NCBI GenBank assembly: GCA_025617745.1
Contig: CM046871.1
Span: 29,280,433-29,344,432, forward strand
DNA from: Heliocidaris erythrogramma
Taxonomy: Eukaryota; Echinodermata; Echinoidea; Camarodonta; Echinometridae
Direction: 5' to 3'
Length of the DNA: 64,000 nt
Part shown: one piece after another, positions 11,067 through 22,725 of the stretch
Position numbering within the stretch: the stretch's first letter is position 1
How the letters are laid out: each line of letters starts with the position of its first letter
The notes under the pieces: generated by a model
Database searches by the model: none
What the model was told of the DNA's origin: nothing
What the model saw: only the letters and a program-made list of their open reading frames with translations
Position numbers and translations under genes: made by a program

Positions 11067-14000
11067 CTTGGATGAAGCTATTGGTAGTGGAATCTCTCTC
11101 CGATTTCTTGCTCTCAAACAGAACGACTAGGTTCATCCTCCTGTCTACATGGCCGATGAAGTAAGTCATTAGCTGAGGCTGCAGAACCTTGTGAAAACTG
11201 TTTTTTAACTAAACAACACTTATACCTGGGTAATATCATCCAAATGACTTGAGTATGTTTAGAACAACTTCCCTCTAGGTCAATTACTTAGAATAAATAA
11301 TTCCAGTTGGGTTAGTAGAAGGGGGAATAAAACTTTGGTTGTTGTCCTATGGTGGTGGTTGTTAAGGGATAATTGTCCTGTGGGTACATGTATGCGGGAG
11401 GGGGGGGGGGGGGACGGGGATAGTCATGGGGACAGTTGTCCTGTAAGATATCACACATCTCATGTATGTATATAGTGACTGAAGCTACAAAACTTTATAC
11501 ATAGCTTCATGATCTTAACTAAGCCAAATACATGTAAATATATGTATATGATAACAAACAAGTAGTAGGCATTTACCTGCTTGCTTATCTTGTCGCATTC
11601 ATATGTTATACTGTCTAAAGGAGCTGCTTCATGTTTAGTCATTATCAACATCACAATGTTAGGCCACAGGTTAGTGGGTCGCTCCTGCGGGAAGAAAGAA
11701 AAGAAAAAACCTTTTACTGTCATCTAGGGCATAGACAAACATGACTGCATAAAGTTTTGATATGGTATGTTTTCAATAACATTCAAAACAATTAACATAA
11801 AATGCAAATGGTAATGATGATTATAACTAGAAATGTGCATTGCTGGGGCCGCGCAATGCTAAATGTATCCCCCGGCACTGGCAGCGATTTGAAGGAGGGA
11901 CAAAGACCCTCCCCCATCCCCTCCCTCAAACAAAAGGATGGTGCAGAAATTAGATGTGTAGGTTTCACTAAGACACATCTCCATATAAAATTTGAAAGAA
12001 ATGTGTTGAGAGATATACCAAGATACATCTCCATACAAAATTTGAAAGAAATCCATCAAGAAATGTGGCCTGCAGAGTGCACTCATGCCATGCCCTGAAG
12101 TATGACCTTTGACCCTATAAAAGACGGAACACTGGTGGCAGCATCACCAAAAACTATAGGTTTTTAGATTACACCAAGAGACACCTTCATGCAAAATTAG
12201 AACGAAATCCTTCAAGAAATGCAGAAGTAAGAGTGCAAGAAATGGAAAAATGACCTTTGACCCTATAAAGGACGGAACAATGAGGGCAGCATCACCAAAA
12301 ATTAAATATGTGTAGATTATACCAAGATTCATCCCCATACAAAATTTGAATGAAATCCGTTAAGAAATGCAGAAGTAAGAGTGCACAAAAGGGACAAATG
12401 AGCTTTGACCCTATAAAGGACGGAACAATGAGGGCAGCATCACCAAACAGTAAAGATGTGTAGATTATACCAAGATACATGTCCATACAAAATTTGAAAG
12501 AAATCCATCAAGAAATGTGGCCTGCAGAGTGCACTCACGCCATGCCCTGAAGTATGACCTTTGACCCTATAAAAGACGGAACACTGGTGGCAGCATCACC
12601 AAAAAGTACCGATTTTTAGATTACACCAAGGGACACCTTCATGCAAAATTTGAAAGAAATCCGTCGAGAAATGCAAAAGTAAGAGTGAAAGAAATGGAAA
12701 AATGACCTTTGACCCTATAAAGGACGGAACACTGGGGGCAGCATCAACAAAATCTATAGGGTTCCAGATTTTACCAAGAGACACCTTCATACCACATTTG
12801 AACAAAATCCGTTGAGAAATGTGACCGCTAGAGCGCACACAAACTATCCCCAAAAATATGGCCTTTTACCCTATAAAAGACGGAACACTGGGGGCAGCAT
12901 CACCAGAAACTATAGGGGTCCAGATTTTACCAAGATACACGTCCACAGGAAGTCTGCAAGAAATTCGTCGAGAAATGTGACCGCTAGAGCGCACACAAGA
13001 ATGTGACGCGGCGACGGCGGCGGCGGCGGCGAAACGCTGCTGAATCCAAAGTATCCTCCGGCATAGTGCCGGGGGATACAATAACAGAACTACAAATATA
13101 TTACAGTGAAACCTGTCTATAAAGACTGCTAAAGGGAGACAAGAAAAGCGGTCTTTATGAGCAGGTGGTCTTTATGTACAGGTCCCTTTAACACACATTT
13201 CAATGTGAAACACTTTTCAAGGGAAACGGAAATTGTGGTCTTTCTATACAGGTGGTCGCTAAAGCAGGTTTGACTGTACGTACTTTTCCATCCAAGGGGA
13301 TGCTCAAGGAGCCTACAAAGTACTACTATTTAGCCAAGCTGCCCTACGGCATTACAGAATACAAGAAAGAACTTTCTACCCATTATCCATCTGCTACACC
13401 TGGGGAGCGTTTCATCAAGCGTTTTGTCAGTGATTTTTACTGACAAATTTGCTCTCAGCCAATCAGATGCAAGGATTTCAGTTATGTAGCTTATAATAGT
13501 TGTCGGTAAAAATCACTGACAAAACGCTTGACGAACGCTCCCCAGGAAAGAGGGTAAGAAATGTAGATTATTATTTTGCCAAAGGACATACGGCCATTTT
13601 ATGGGCAAGAGATATTCCATAATATGGACTTTCATAATAAATCATGAGATTTCAATGGTACACGAAACCTTTCACTTCTCTAACCCTTGTCTATACAGTC
13701 TGTTGAGATCCAGAAGGGTGTTCACTCTTTTGTGAAAGTATGGGACTTTACAACTTTCTTGCTCTTAACGGACAATATCTACAGAGTAGTAACACTCACG
13801 TTAGGGTAGGAGAAGATCGCAGGGTAGCTGTCCATTCCAGTAGGAGGCTCTGTAAGATCTGACGGGAAGTGATAACCAAGCCCCTGGAAGTTGATACCTG
13901 ATGCCTGGGTGTTGAGCACCAGAGAGATGTTGTAAGCATCAGTCTTACGCTGAAAGGTCACTATCCTTCAAAGATATAGTGGGTTAGAAAGTAAGAGAGA

Positions 14001-17000
14001 GAGAAAGGTTGAAAAGGTTAAAAAGGTTTGATGGTTTATTTAACCCGACTGCTAAGAAAATATGTGTATGCTTGTAAGTAAGCTACCAGGGGACCGACGG
14101 CTTGGTAATAGGATTAATGTCTTACCAAAGGGCACTAGTGCATCCACTTGGCTTCCAATCACCGCTCTACCACTGAGCCATCGTGCCTCCTCATTGTTTG
14201 GTCTTATGTCATAAAGGGCTGAAAGGGGTTTGAAAGTACTAGAGAGATGTAATAAGCATCCTTCTTATGCTGGAAGGACACTATCCTACATAGGGATCTA
14301 CGAAGTACCAGAGATATTTTAATAAGCATTGGCCTTTAATTCATCTGTAATTTAGGGACCGATACTTCAAGTGGCATGACAAAGCTAAATCATGATGTGT
14401 CATTGGTCAATAACTGCACAAAGGTGGTTTCTTTCACAGAAGATGTAGGAAACTACCAATGAAAAGTTGCAACTGAAATTTCCTTGGACAATTATAGTCC
14501 TGCTACTAGCATACATAATATTTATAAATACTCGTCCATGTTTGATGGCATAATTTCTTACTTGTTGTAATAATCGATAGGAAGGTTAGATAGGTGTGTT
14601 TTCATCTCCCCCGGTGGAGCTTGTTTGTTTAGTGTGCTGTGAAAGTACAGGCTAAACTGCAGAGAGAAAATCATGGTGAAAAAGGTGTTTCAAAATCACA
14701 TTGATAACAGATAACATGGATATTAGAATAAGTAAAATAATTTCACAGTTCGCCATCTCTTTTAAAAATCACAAGAATTGTTTCCTTCTGTATGTATTGA
14801 CAAAAATGAAATTAAAAAGAACTGGGCCTTTGTATGGCACCCCTCAGTTCAGCAAGTCAATGTAATCCTGACTTTTCACAGAAAACCTGTGTTTCAAGAG
14901 GAACAGTTTCAAACTAATTTTAAACCTTTAATCGTGTATTGAATAAGAATCCTTACTGCAAAACAAAGAAAATTCCACAAACTTGCTGAAAACCACTTTA
15001 CACTGAAATGCATCTAAATAGATATGTGCATGTGTTACTAAGTTCTTTTAACAGCATTCACACAAAAGGAAATCTTTTAAAATCAATTCAGTATATTTTT
15101 TTGTATACTTTTTCAGTGATTTTATATATACCTGGTTTCCTATTGTATTCATGGACTGATATGAATTTTAGTGTTGTCAGCGAATTCAACTTGTCTTTGT
15201 CGACATGGCGGGTCAAATTTATGGCCGATGTCGACAAGACATGATCGGCAAATTTCATGTACAGGAACAATTACTGCTAATGCAGGAAGACTACCGTAGC
15301 AACAGGAGGCGAAGAAATGAGGCATGAAAGTAATCTAGAAGCACTGAAACAGCTAAACAGAAGTATTACAAAAATAAAAACTTTCAAATATGGAATTTGG
15401 ACAAATGTTGACTTCAAAGTTAAATATCATAATCATGTTGCCAATATCAGAATATTGACATGTCTTGTTCCGGCCAGAAAGGCGTTTTGTTAAGATTTTT
15501 CGACAGCATGCTTTGAATTTTTTTTTTGGTTGATCTCCTATGTAATTGGCATTTTCAACCGAGAATGTTACGTAGACTTTGCATACAATACCTTTGATAT
15601 CTGAGCTCCCTGCATTTTCACTAACCAACTGAAGAGTGGAGGGATGCCAGAGTTTTTCACCAGCACCAGGGCATATAACTTCTTCTTGGGCTGCAAAACA
15701 TGAATGGCCACATGATATTTTTTGCACATAACTTTGATAGTTTCAACAACAAAGAACAGAAAAAAATCACACGCTGACGATGGCATCAGAAAATACAAAG
15801 AATGTAAAATAAAATTATTACAGAAAGCTCATGGTGCCATCAGATTAAATGTCTATGCAGGCTTGTTTACATAATATATATTGAAAACCATTAACAAAAT
15901 ACATGTACTTAATAAGATCACTGGTTATAACAAATAATATCAACAAGAACAGATGTTTATGGCAACTTCTTCTTTCCCCGTACAATCAAATCCTGGAACA
16001 GCCTACACCCAACATTTATAGAACATCAATCTTACTCCACTCTAAACTTTTACCTTGAGTCCATCCTCTGCCACCTCATGTTCAAATTCCTGTAGGATTG
16101 TTTTTGAGGTTATACTACCAAGTACCAGTACCATCTACTTCCATCATCATAACAAAAGAATGCAAATTTTACAATTCAAGACCTACAAATCCTTAAAATA
16201 AAAACTGAAAAGTAGGTGATAAACATCAAATTTTTCAAATTTATTTTCACATGATGGGTCTAGGAGTTTAAGTAAAATAAATAGTCAAATTTGCTTCAGT
16301 GACCACCTGTATAGAAAGACTACATGTACCTGTCTAAATAGACTGCATTTTGGGTTTCCATTGGATAGAAAACAAGTTTCCATTAAACATGTGTTAGAGG
16401 AAACATTGATTAAAATGTCTTAAAAGGGCACAAGAAATCTGTATTATAAAGATCACCTGCCCATAAAGACCATATTTTGTGTCTCCCTTGCGTGGTATTT
16501 CTATACAGATTTGACTGTATTCAAAGTCCTTTCAAAACAGCTTACATCTTTAGCTTTGAAGGCAGCTCCCCATGCATCCAGCTTGACGTGGGAGTCCTGC
16601 AGACATAGTAGGGCTGGTAGAAACCTCCAGGATGCCATGTTATGTTCAGTCTGCATCAAGGTGAGAAGAAGCTCTAGCTCTACGCTGAAGCTGTTACGGA
16701 TCGGGACCAGGACAGGGTGATGGAACCGCTTGGAGGTCCTGGAACCAATGAGGAATAATTTCAAGTTTCATTTGGCATCTCATTGAAAGAATGTGAAGAC
16801 AAACCTTTTGATATTTCTTGGGGATCGGTCCTTCTATACAAGAGGGTCAGGATTAGGGTTTAGGTCAGGTTCAGAGTAGTATCTACCCAATGGGATAAAA
16901 GATCATATAGAGGTCAAACCTACCTTTCTTTGATGTCTTCAACAGCAATTTTAAGTTCCCCATAGTCCACTTCAGTTTTCTGTATTCCAAGGGCACACAG

Positions 17001-20000
17001 TCGTTCATATCTTGAGAGGAACAGGTCAAGGACTTTCATCAAATAATACATTCATTTCACTGCACAAATTAATACCATGATATTTGTTTCATCTCTGTTC
17101 CAAATACAATTTACACACTCTGACAATGTACTTTAGTAAAACTTAACAACACTTTGGCGGGCACAAAATTTTCAAGTATTTTGCAAGTGTAGCGATCAAG
17201 GTTTTTTGTTCCTATTCACCCTGTTTTACAGTACATATTGTTTTATCTTGAAACTACACTGAAACATGATTATGATGCATACAGAAGACTGATGTGATTA
17301 TTTTTCACTGAAAGTGAAGTTGACCTCATGACCTTTCACACTGGCAGGTCACAAAGGATACATATTCATGAGGTCCTGCCTGGCCTCTATGAAATGACTC
17401 AACTGCTCACACAGATGAGCCAGAAGTCTGTCTCTTGAAGACAATGACCCCTGACCCTCGTATGACCCCCCTTCGTTACACTTGGCTTCGATGCGCCTCA
17501 GTTCTCCTATCGCCACTGTGTACAGGCCCTTCCTTGAAGACTGAATAAGAGAGAAAACAAGAATTGCTTAATATTAAGTATTTCTCCATTTTGTACTGTA
17601 AAAAGGGGTAATGAACTGGAAAAATGTCATAGGAAGCAAAGAATAATATTCTTCATGTGAAAGCATAACATTAGAACTACATTTGCCCCTTTCCACCCAT
17701 GTGAAGTAAATGGGTACCAAGTAGGAAGAAATTCCTTAAATGCTCGAGTGCCTTATCATGGTAGCTTGACTAGTACCGGGGTAATAATAGTAATCAGCGC
17801 TCTGTATCCTCAAGAAAAAGCACTTTATAAATCCATATATTATTATAATTACAAACAAGATGGGAAAAATCTATGGGTAAACCATTTCTCACAAAAAAGA
17901 ATTGGGACAAAAAGAGTGTTATTGTAAGGCAAAAGACCCCCCCCCAAAAAAAAAAAAAGAAAAAAGAAAAATTAAAATATTAAAATAAAATAATAAAAAA
18001 TAAAAAAAAATAATGAAAAAATCCAGCATTTAGTCTAGGGATCATATTGACTGAAACTACCATGTCGGCGTGCCCACCAGAGTAAAAAGTCAGTGATACC
18101 TCTTTTCTGGCGAACCATTTCAATTCCAGGAAAGTTAGTGATGTGTAGCTCTTTTCAGCAGCATTGAGAAATGTCAAGGCATTGAGGAGCGTGGTCCAAC
18201 TTCCTCCTCCGCTGCCACTTGACGTCCGGCTTGTCTCTTTTTCCTTATCCTGTAACAAAGCGAAGAAAGTAAAATACTAAGAATAAAATGGTATAGAACT
18301 CTGTAAAGGATTTTAAAAAGGCCATGTCTTATAAAGTCTTAACCCTAAAAAGATTGGGGGGCCTAAAAGGACCCCCCCCCCATCGACATAAACTGATTTT
18401 TTTTGTAACGCTTAAAGATTCAAATATTCACAAATAGTGGCAAAGGATTGGCAAATAGTTGCTAATCTTCGCAAAAGCTGTCGCTAACATTTGCTTACAG
18501 CCGCTAATAGTCGCCAACTGTCTTTGGCAAACACTTTCGCAAGCATTCGCTAAAATGTTGCTAATTGTCGTTAAATATTAATATCTCTAAAATATCCCAA
18601 AAAATCGCTAAATGTCGCAAATGGCAGAGGCAAACCCTGATTTTCGCCAACATTCGTCAGAAAAGTTAGCGAATCTCAAATTCGCTACGTTCGCAAACAT
18701 TCGCCGCTCAGTGAGATAAGTAATACTAGCTTAAGACGGGTGTTGTTCCTTTCTGACCTAGCTAGCTAGAGCTAGAGTCTAGAGATCTACGACTCAAGTG
18801 CATGACGAGTGGATCTATCTAACATGTCTAAGACTAAGTTAGATTAGGGCCTAGGCCTAATACTATTTTAATTATATTACAAGTAGGCCTAGATGGCTAG
18901 AACTAGGAGAAAGCGAAGAATTTAGAAGAGAAGGTAGATCAGGCAAACATAGAAAATATTAAGCCTGAGTCGACTCGATTGGTTAGCCGGTGTTCGATCG
19001 AAGACATCGAATCCCGATTTCGTTTTGGCAAAACCGGTGCATCGATTTGTAGTCCGCCAGATTTTTTACTACCGTAGCCACCATGAAAAAAGCAAATAAA
19101 AAAAGAAACTCCGTAACATACAGCATAATACTAGCAGAGAACGTGAAGGCGACTTCAAACTGTTGGCTAACTTTCGCTAATTCGCTCGCGGAGGACGTCA
19201 CGCTTTCTCTGTGGAAAAATTGTTTTGTCGTTACGAACTGAAGTTTACGATAATATTCTTGCACTCTCTGTCAATTTGACAATTGTATCATTGAACATGA
19301 TAAATATGGGCATGAGTACGAGTGTTCCTGCTTAATTCGCAATAACTAATATCACACTCTCATCAAATTGGCAATTACTTCTTGGAAATGAACCATATCT
19401 GAAGCTGAATGAAGTCGAGTCATGAGCGACGAAAAGTTTATTTCGTATTGTTTTTTGTTTTTTGCATCGAACAAACGTGTTCCATTCAGCTCTCCGAAGA
19501 CAAAGTAAGATTATTAATTCTTTGAATTTGAATCATTGTCGGATGTGTCGACAATGAGCATCGCTTCGTGCGACACTAGAGTGATATTTTGGCTAGCCAT
19601 ACGGACTAGAAACTTAAGATTTTGGCTCGTCCGCTGTGATTTTTACTAGCCATTGGCTAGCGGGCTATCGTTAATGTCGAGCAGCGAGAGCCCATACATA
19701 TGCCCGCGATGCCAGCGGACCGGTCACCGGTGCATGGTGCATGCACTGCGTGCAACTCTGTTTTCACCGCCCATCATTTATCGATGCACCGGTATTCGAT
19801 CGAATCAAAGCCGTCGAATCCCGAATTATGAAATAGTCGATATGACTCAGGCTTAGAAAATATGACATAAACTTGAAATTAAGAATAGCTATAAAAAGCC
19901 TGGGCTTAACTATAGAATACCCTACAACATAGACTTATGTGCATAAACGACCAACACATAGGGTTAGGGTTAGGGTTGTGGTTAGGGATATGTTTAAACT

Positions 20001-22047
20001 TAAGTTAAACTTAAAGTTAGGATTATGGTTAGATAGTAAGTTAGAATTACGATTTACGGTAGGCCCTAGCCTACGCCGGCCTAACCCCAGGGAGCTCCAA
20101 CGATGAAAAATGATGAAAAAAATGGAATTTCCTCGCCGAGCCGATCTTTTCCCTGTACTGTACCGTCGATTCAAATGACTCGATCGCACTGTGTGTCATG
20201 TACCGTATACCGTCGCTGACTCGATCACACAGTGCCATCGAGTCGTTTGAATCGACGGTACAGTACAGGGAAAAGATCGGCTTCGGCGAGGAAATTCCAT
20301 TTTTTTCATCGAAACAATCACACCACGAATAGTGGTCATATTGACCACTACGAATACAAAATGCAAAAATAGTTCGTATTTTCTGTCGCGTGTAGTAAAG
20401 GTATGGGGGGAAAATAAGATAAATATTTTAAATACCTTACTTTCAAATTCCGCCCTTAAAAATCTCACTCCTACCTCAAATGGCCGTTAGGAAGAACTTT
20501 TGATATTTTCAGCAAAATCCAAAGTCAAAATCTTGTCCAAAACCGGAGAAATCCCCGCCGATTTGTTTCGCGATCGCGTGTTGTTTACATACTGCCGATG
20601 TCTTAGACTAAAATCGGCCAATCAAATTTTTGTCCACGAAGAAACTCGGGATCGCAAGCGCACATCGATCTTTACGATCGCGCACACAGAAAATCGGGAC
20701 TTTCCGTGTATGCCACATAGGGACCGAATTTTTAAGGACAAAACTCTTTTGGGGAGATGTCAGCGCCCGCGGCGACCAGGAAATGTACACAATGACTCCG
20801 ATAGCTCGTTTCGCGAGAATCAACAGTAAATTACGGATTTGATTTTTGGAAATATCTTTTCCAACATCGGTGAGTTGAATTTATTGTATTTCTTGGATAT
20901 TTAGTGGTCGGTTTTTGTAAATTAAATGCCGATTTTGAGTGAATGTTTGTGACTTTTGTGCAGTGGTGTTTTAAAAAGTTGAGGTGTATGACTGCCTAAA
21001 TTATATGATGGGGGGACCTAAAGCTACGCACTTTGTTTTCAGCAGCTAAAAGGTCACATAAATCACTGGCTTGTCACCAATTTCATTCCATATCCTGATT
21101 CTGGATATTCTAAAGTTGATTTGTGGAGAAAATTACGATGGGTGAATGTCAATAATGCACGTTTTCAGGTCGATATCAATGCCGATGTCAAATTTTGTTC
21201 TTAAAAATGAAGGGGTCCTAAAGGCAAGCTACGCACATGCAATAAATGAATGCAAATCTTGATATTGAAATTGACTGTGTGTATCGCGTGTGTGTTTTAG
21301 CCTGATTTGAACGCGTTGCATTGCGCGTGTATGTGATTTGTATGGTGCGTAGCTTTAGGACCCGCGTAGCTTTAGGACCCCTTGCCATACACACGAAGTA
21401 TACTATAGGAATGTAGCTATGAGTGGAAACAATCATTAAATCGTAAAATCACAGAGCCTGCTACTGCTAGATAGTTACAGTAATTCTCTTGAAGTGTAAG
21501 TACAAATTTCTATCTTACCTGCCGAAATTAAGCGATGGGATTAGCCATAAAATGGGCGAGGTCGACTTTGGATAGTTGTACCTGGCTGGGGCTCCAACGC
21601 TGCGCGTTGGAGCTCCCTGGGGTTAACGCCGGCCTAGCTAAAAAACTTAAGTCTTTGGATTTAGCTTCATTAGAGAAGCGTTGGTCAACTAGTGGACATG
21701 TGGTCAACTTTTGTGGTGGGGTATTCTATAGTTGCTCCAAAGCCTGTATAAAGAATTAAGAATAAGGCAAACTTCCAAAGACAAAGTTTCCGTTCAGTAA
21801 TTGCCACGGTTGCAGAGCCAGTCAAAGCGAATTCACGTCTGCACTGGGCCGACGCCGTCGGCTTAGACTTGTGTCGACGTTCGGCGAGTAAACAGACAAG
21901 ACGGAAGGATTTGAAGTGGATATTTACCAATTGCTCCTTTGCCTTGTCAAAAGCCAACTGGCTCAGAGTCTCGAAATACTTTTCAAGGAAACCTTCTTCA
22001 TGATCCAGCGCTGATTCCGGTTTTGCAGACGAAAAACTAGAGCTCAT
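11067..22047 (-). CDS. KICS2: KICS2 (C12orf66), KICSTOR complex subunit, 10 exons; last short exon not found
   Basis: KICS2 is a subunit of KICSTOR, which tethers GATOR1 to lysosomes and restrains mTORC1 when amino acids are low. Exons by descending coordinate: 22047-21928 (start MSSSFSSAKPESAL), 18249-18100, 17540-17362, 17010-16924, 16738-16546, 15690-15592, 14656-14562, 13965-13800, 11684-11577, 11178-11067. All have AG/GT borders and phases that join without a break, giving about 436 residues against roughly 445 in vertebrates. Family blocks I recognise: GGSWTTLLNALTFLNAAEK, KRFHHPVLVPI, WRFLPAL, FSLYFHSTLN, GLGYHFPSDLTEPPTGMDSY, LWPNIVMLIMT and LFESKKSERDS. The start is the first ATG in frame; only a GTG lies upstream. 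Exon 10 ends one base into a codon, so a last exon of about 15-25 residues is missing, probably below 11 kb. Transposons and exon relics fill the introns. Confidence 0.93.
11825..13081 (+). mobile_element. Helentron/Helitron-like non-autonomous element, copy 1, six 150-bp internal repeats (KICS2 intron)
   Basis: It begins AACTAGAAATGTGCATTGC, followed by a GCATTGC..GCAATGC hairpin and TGTATCCCCCGGCACT. It ends with the hairpin ATCCTCCGGCA-TAG-TGCCGGGGGAT and CAA, so the 5' subterminal block is inverted at the 3' end. Between lie six units of about 150 bp marked by TTTGACCCTATAAA (12104, 12252, 12401, 12556, 12704, 12860), then a CGGCGG-rich stretch. Ends and structure are shared with copy 2 at 36008. 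Subterminal inverted repeats, a terminal 3' hairpin and central tandem repeats are typical of Helentron-type non-autonomous elements. Open frames inside are repeat artefacts. Confidence 0.75.
13104..13276. mobile_element. Mariner-like MITE, second copy, 173 bp
   Basis: CAGTGAAACCTGTCTATAAA starts at 13104 and the inverted end GGTTTGACTG closes at 13276, with TA on both sides. It has the same length as 8943-9115 and begins 23 bp after the Helentron-like element. Confidence 0.85.
13399..13546. mobile_element. MITE with CCTGGGGAGCGTTT termini
   Basis: CCTGGGGAGCGTTTCATCAA at the left is inverted at the right as ..GAACGCTCCCCAGG. The arms are nearly 45 bp (AAGCGTTTTGTCAGTGATTT). The interior contains CAGCCAATCAGATGCAAGG. 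A second copy is at 45076-45196, and the interior resembles that of the GGGCCCCGTTTCAT family. Confidence 0.85.
14035..14190 (-). mobile_element. tRNA-derived SINE fragment
   Basis: On the - strand GGAGGCACGATGGCTCAGTG is followed by GTAGAGC, a strong A-box-like tRNA head (14190 to 14164). A body with GTAAGACATTAATCC and a GGTAGCTTAC-type tail follow. I see no clear B box, so this copy is truncated or decayed. Confidence 0.55.
14233..14285 (-). pseudogene. In-frame duplicate of the start of KICS2 exon 8 (relic or alternative exon)
   Basis: On the - strand an acceptor (ATGTAG) is followed at 14285 by GATAGTG and a frame reading IVSFQHKKDAYYISLVL. This aligns with IVTFQRKTDAYNISLVL at the start of true exon 8 (13965). 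Phase matches exon 7 (the AA left over completes to AAG). The frame then leaves the homology and stops after about 13 more codons; no donor equivalent was found. It lies between exons 7 and 8. Confidence 0.7.
14302..14335 (-). pseudogene. Second, shorter relic of KICS2 exon 8
   Basis: On the + strand GTACCAGAGATATTTTAATAAGCAT matches the same part of exon 8 (CACCAGAGAGATGTTGTAAGCAT) and the relic at 14233. It is only about 30 bp and has no splice site. It suggests two successive local duplications. Confidence 0.45.
16297..16518. mobile_element. Degenerate mariner-like MITE, third copy
   Basis: AGTGACCACCTGTATAGAAAG and the closing TTCTATACAGATTTGACTGT show the termini of the 8943/13104 family with interior blocks (CATAAAGACC, CCTGTCTAAATAGAC) in decayed form. 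It ends 28 bp from KICS2 exon 5. Confidence 0.55.
17685..17850 (+). mobile_element. SINE 3' tail
   Basis: CACCCATGTGAAGTAAATGG, GGTACC, then CAGCGCTCTGTATCCTC, AAAAAGCACTTTATAAATCC and an ATTATTATAATTA tail. This is the widespread invertebrate tRNA-SINE tail pattern. The tRNA-like head is not seen. Confidence 0.6.
18410..18715. repeat. Degenerate TTCGCAAA/TCGCTAA repeat block
   Basis: About 300 bp made largely of imperfect TCGC(T/A)AA.., TTCGCAAAC and ATTCGC words in one orientation (for example CAGCCGCTAATAGTCGCCAA and CACTTTCGCAAGCATTCGCT). There is no stable unit length. It lies inside KICS2 intron 1. Confidence 0.6.
18961..19855. mobile_element. Large foldback element in KICS2 intron 1
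   Basis: The left end AAGCCTGAGTCGAC at 18961 mirrors GTCGATATGACTCAGGCTTA at about 19838-19856. Inside the arms, ATCGAATCCCGATTTCG pairs with TCGAATCCCGAATTATG-type sequence inverted, and ACCGGTGCATCGAT with ATCGATGCACCGGT. The arms are about 100 bp and imperfect; the ~700-bp interior has no transposase. Confidence 0.55.
19960..19990. repeat. Short interstitial TTAGGG-like run
   Basis: AGGGTTAGGGTTAGGGTTG, three telomere-like units followed by decayed ones. It is too short to mark a chromosome end. Confidence 0.6.
20113..20320. mobile_element. Long palindrome with ~85-bp arms
   Basis: AATGGAATTTCCTCGCCG..CCGATCTTTTCCCTGTACTG is inverted after a ~30-bp loop as CAGTACAGGGAAAAGATCGG..CGGCGAGGAAATTCCATT. 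Arm identity is very high, so this could form a cruciform or a hairpin transcript. Confidence 0.85.
21007..21385. mobile_element. Foldback element with repeated GGTCCTAAAGCTACGC termini
   Basis: GGGGGGACCTAAAGCTACGC (21011) and GGGGTCCTAAAGGCAAGCTACGC-type sequence (about 21210) at the left mirror GTGCGTAGCTTTAGGACC and GCGTAGCTTTAGGACCCC (21343-21381) at the right. The terminal motif is duplicated on each side. Confidence 0.55.
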
Positions 22048-22140
22048 CTTGACCTTGAATAACACTAAATGTTAGTAACAGAACAACAAGAACTTAAGAA
22101 GAAGCAGAACTTAGAACGGAACGATCACGGTATAGATCTA

Positions 22141-22168
22141 CGGCGCGGCGCGGCGCGGCGCGGCGCGG
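22141..22168. repeat. (GGCGC)n run upstream of the KICS2 start
   Basis: Five to six copies of CGGCG/GGCGC, 94 bp 5' of the KICS2 start codon. It may be part of a GC-rich promoter or 5' UTR; that is only a guess. Confidence 0.6.
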
Positions 22169-22557
22169 CACGCACATGTAAGGTATAATTTACCTAAAGT
22201 TAGACAACTAATATATGTACTCGTACCGTATATACTACAGTATCTTCTCTTAACATTTTTAAGTGAAAAACTCCTGCACACACGACCAGAGAATCTTATC
22301 AAACACAATGCAGCCCTCAGCACTGACCAAAGTTAATGGGCTGAAATGTAGGTACCTGCTTGTAACAATACTTCTAGCTAATTGCTTGTCATTCATTCTT
22401 TTCAAGAAAAACCAATCAAAATAATCTTATGATGAGAATGTTTAGTTTTGGACAAGTGCATGTGCACCCGTGCACTTTTGCATCATTTCTATTCATGACC
22501 CCATGGAAATCTTTTTGAGCAACTCATTTTCTCTCACAGCCCAAAGCAGGCATATAA

Positions 22558-22725
22558 GTGCAGAGGGGGGGGGGGGGCGTGCGCCCCCCGTTTTGTCTGA
22601 CAAAGTATGCCCCCGGACCCCCTAGATGGCCGTTTGGCTTCGTCAAACGGAGGGTTCCTCAGTGTGCGCCCCCCATTTCTGAAATGCGCCCCCCCTTTCT
22701 GAAAATCCTGTATCCGCCCCTGAAG
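22558..22725 (-). mobile_element. Terminal fragment of a DNA-transposon-type repeat
   Basis: On the - strand it reads CAGGGGCGGATACAGGATTT followed by CAGAAAGGGGGGGCGC and, farther on, a G-rich block. A CAGGGGCGGAT terminus is common on animal non-autonomous DNA elements. The other end is not clear. No gene is seen in 22170-26560. Confidence 0.5.

Noticed and set aside
11792..13081. Series of similar small frames with [18 protein letters not shown] peptides, also in 36.0-38.1 kb
   Set aside because: Each is one reading of the 150-bp tandem repeat in the Helentron-like elements; repeated at the same place in every unit.
19960..19990. Telomere repeat or chromosome end
   Set aside because: Only three TTAGGG units inside KICS2 intron 1; too short and flanked by ordinary sequence.
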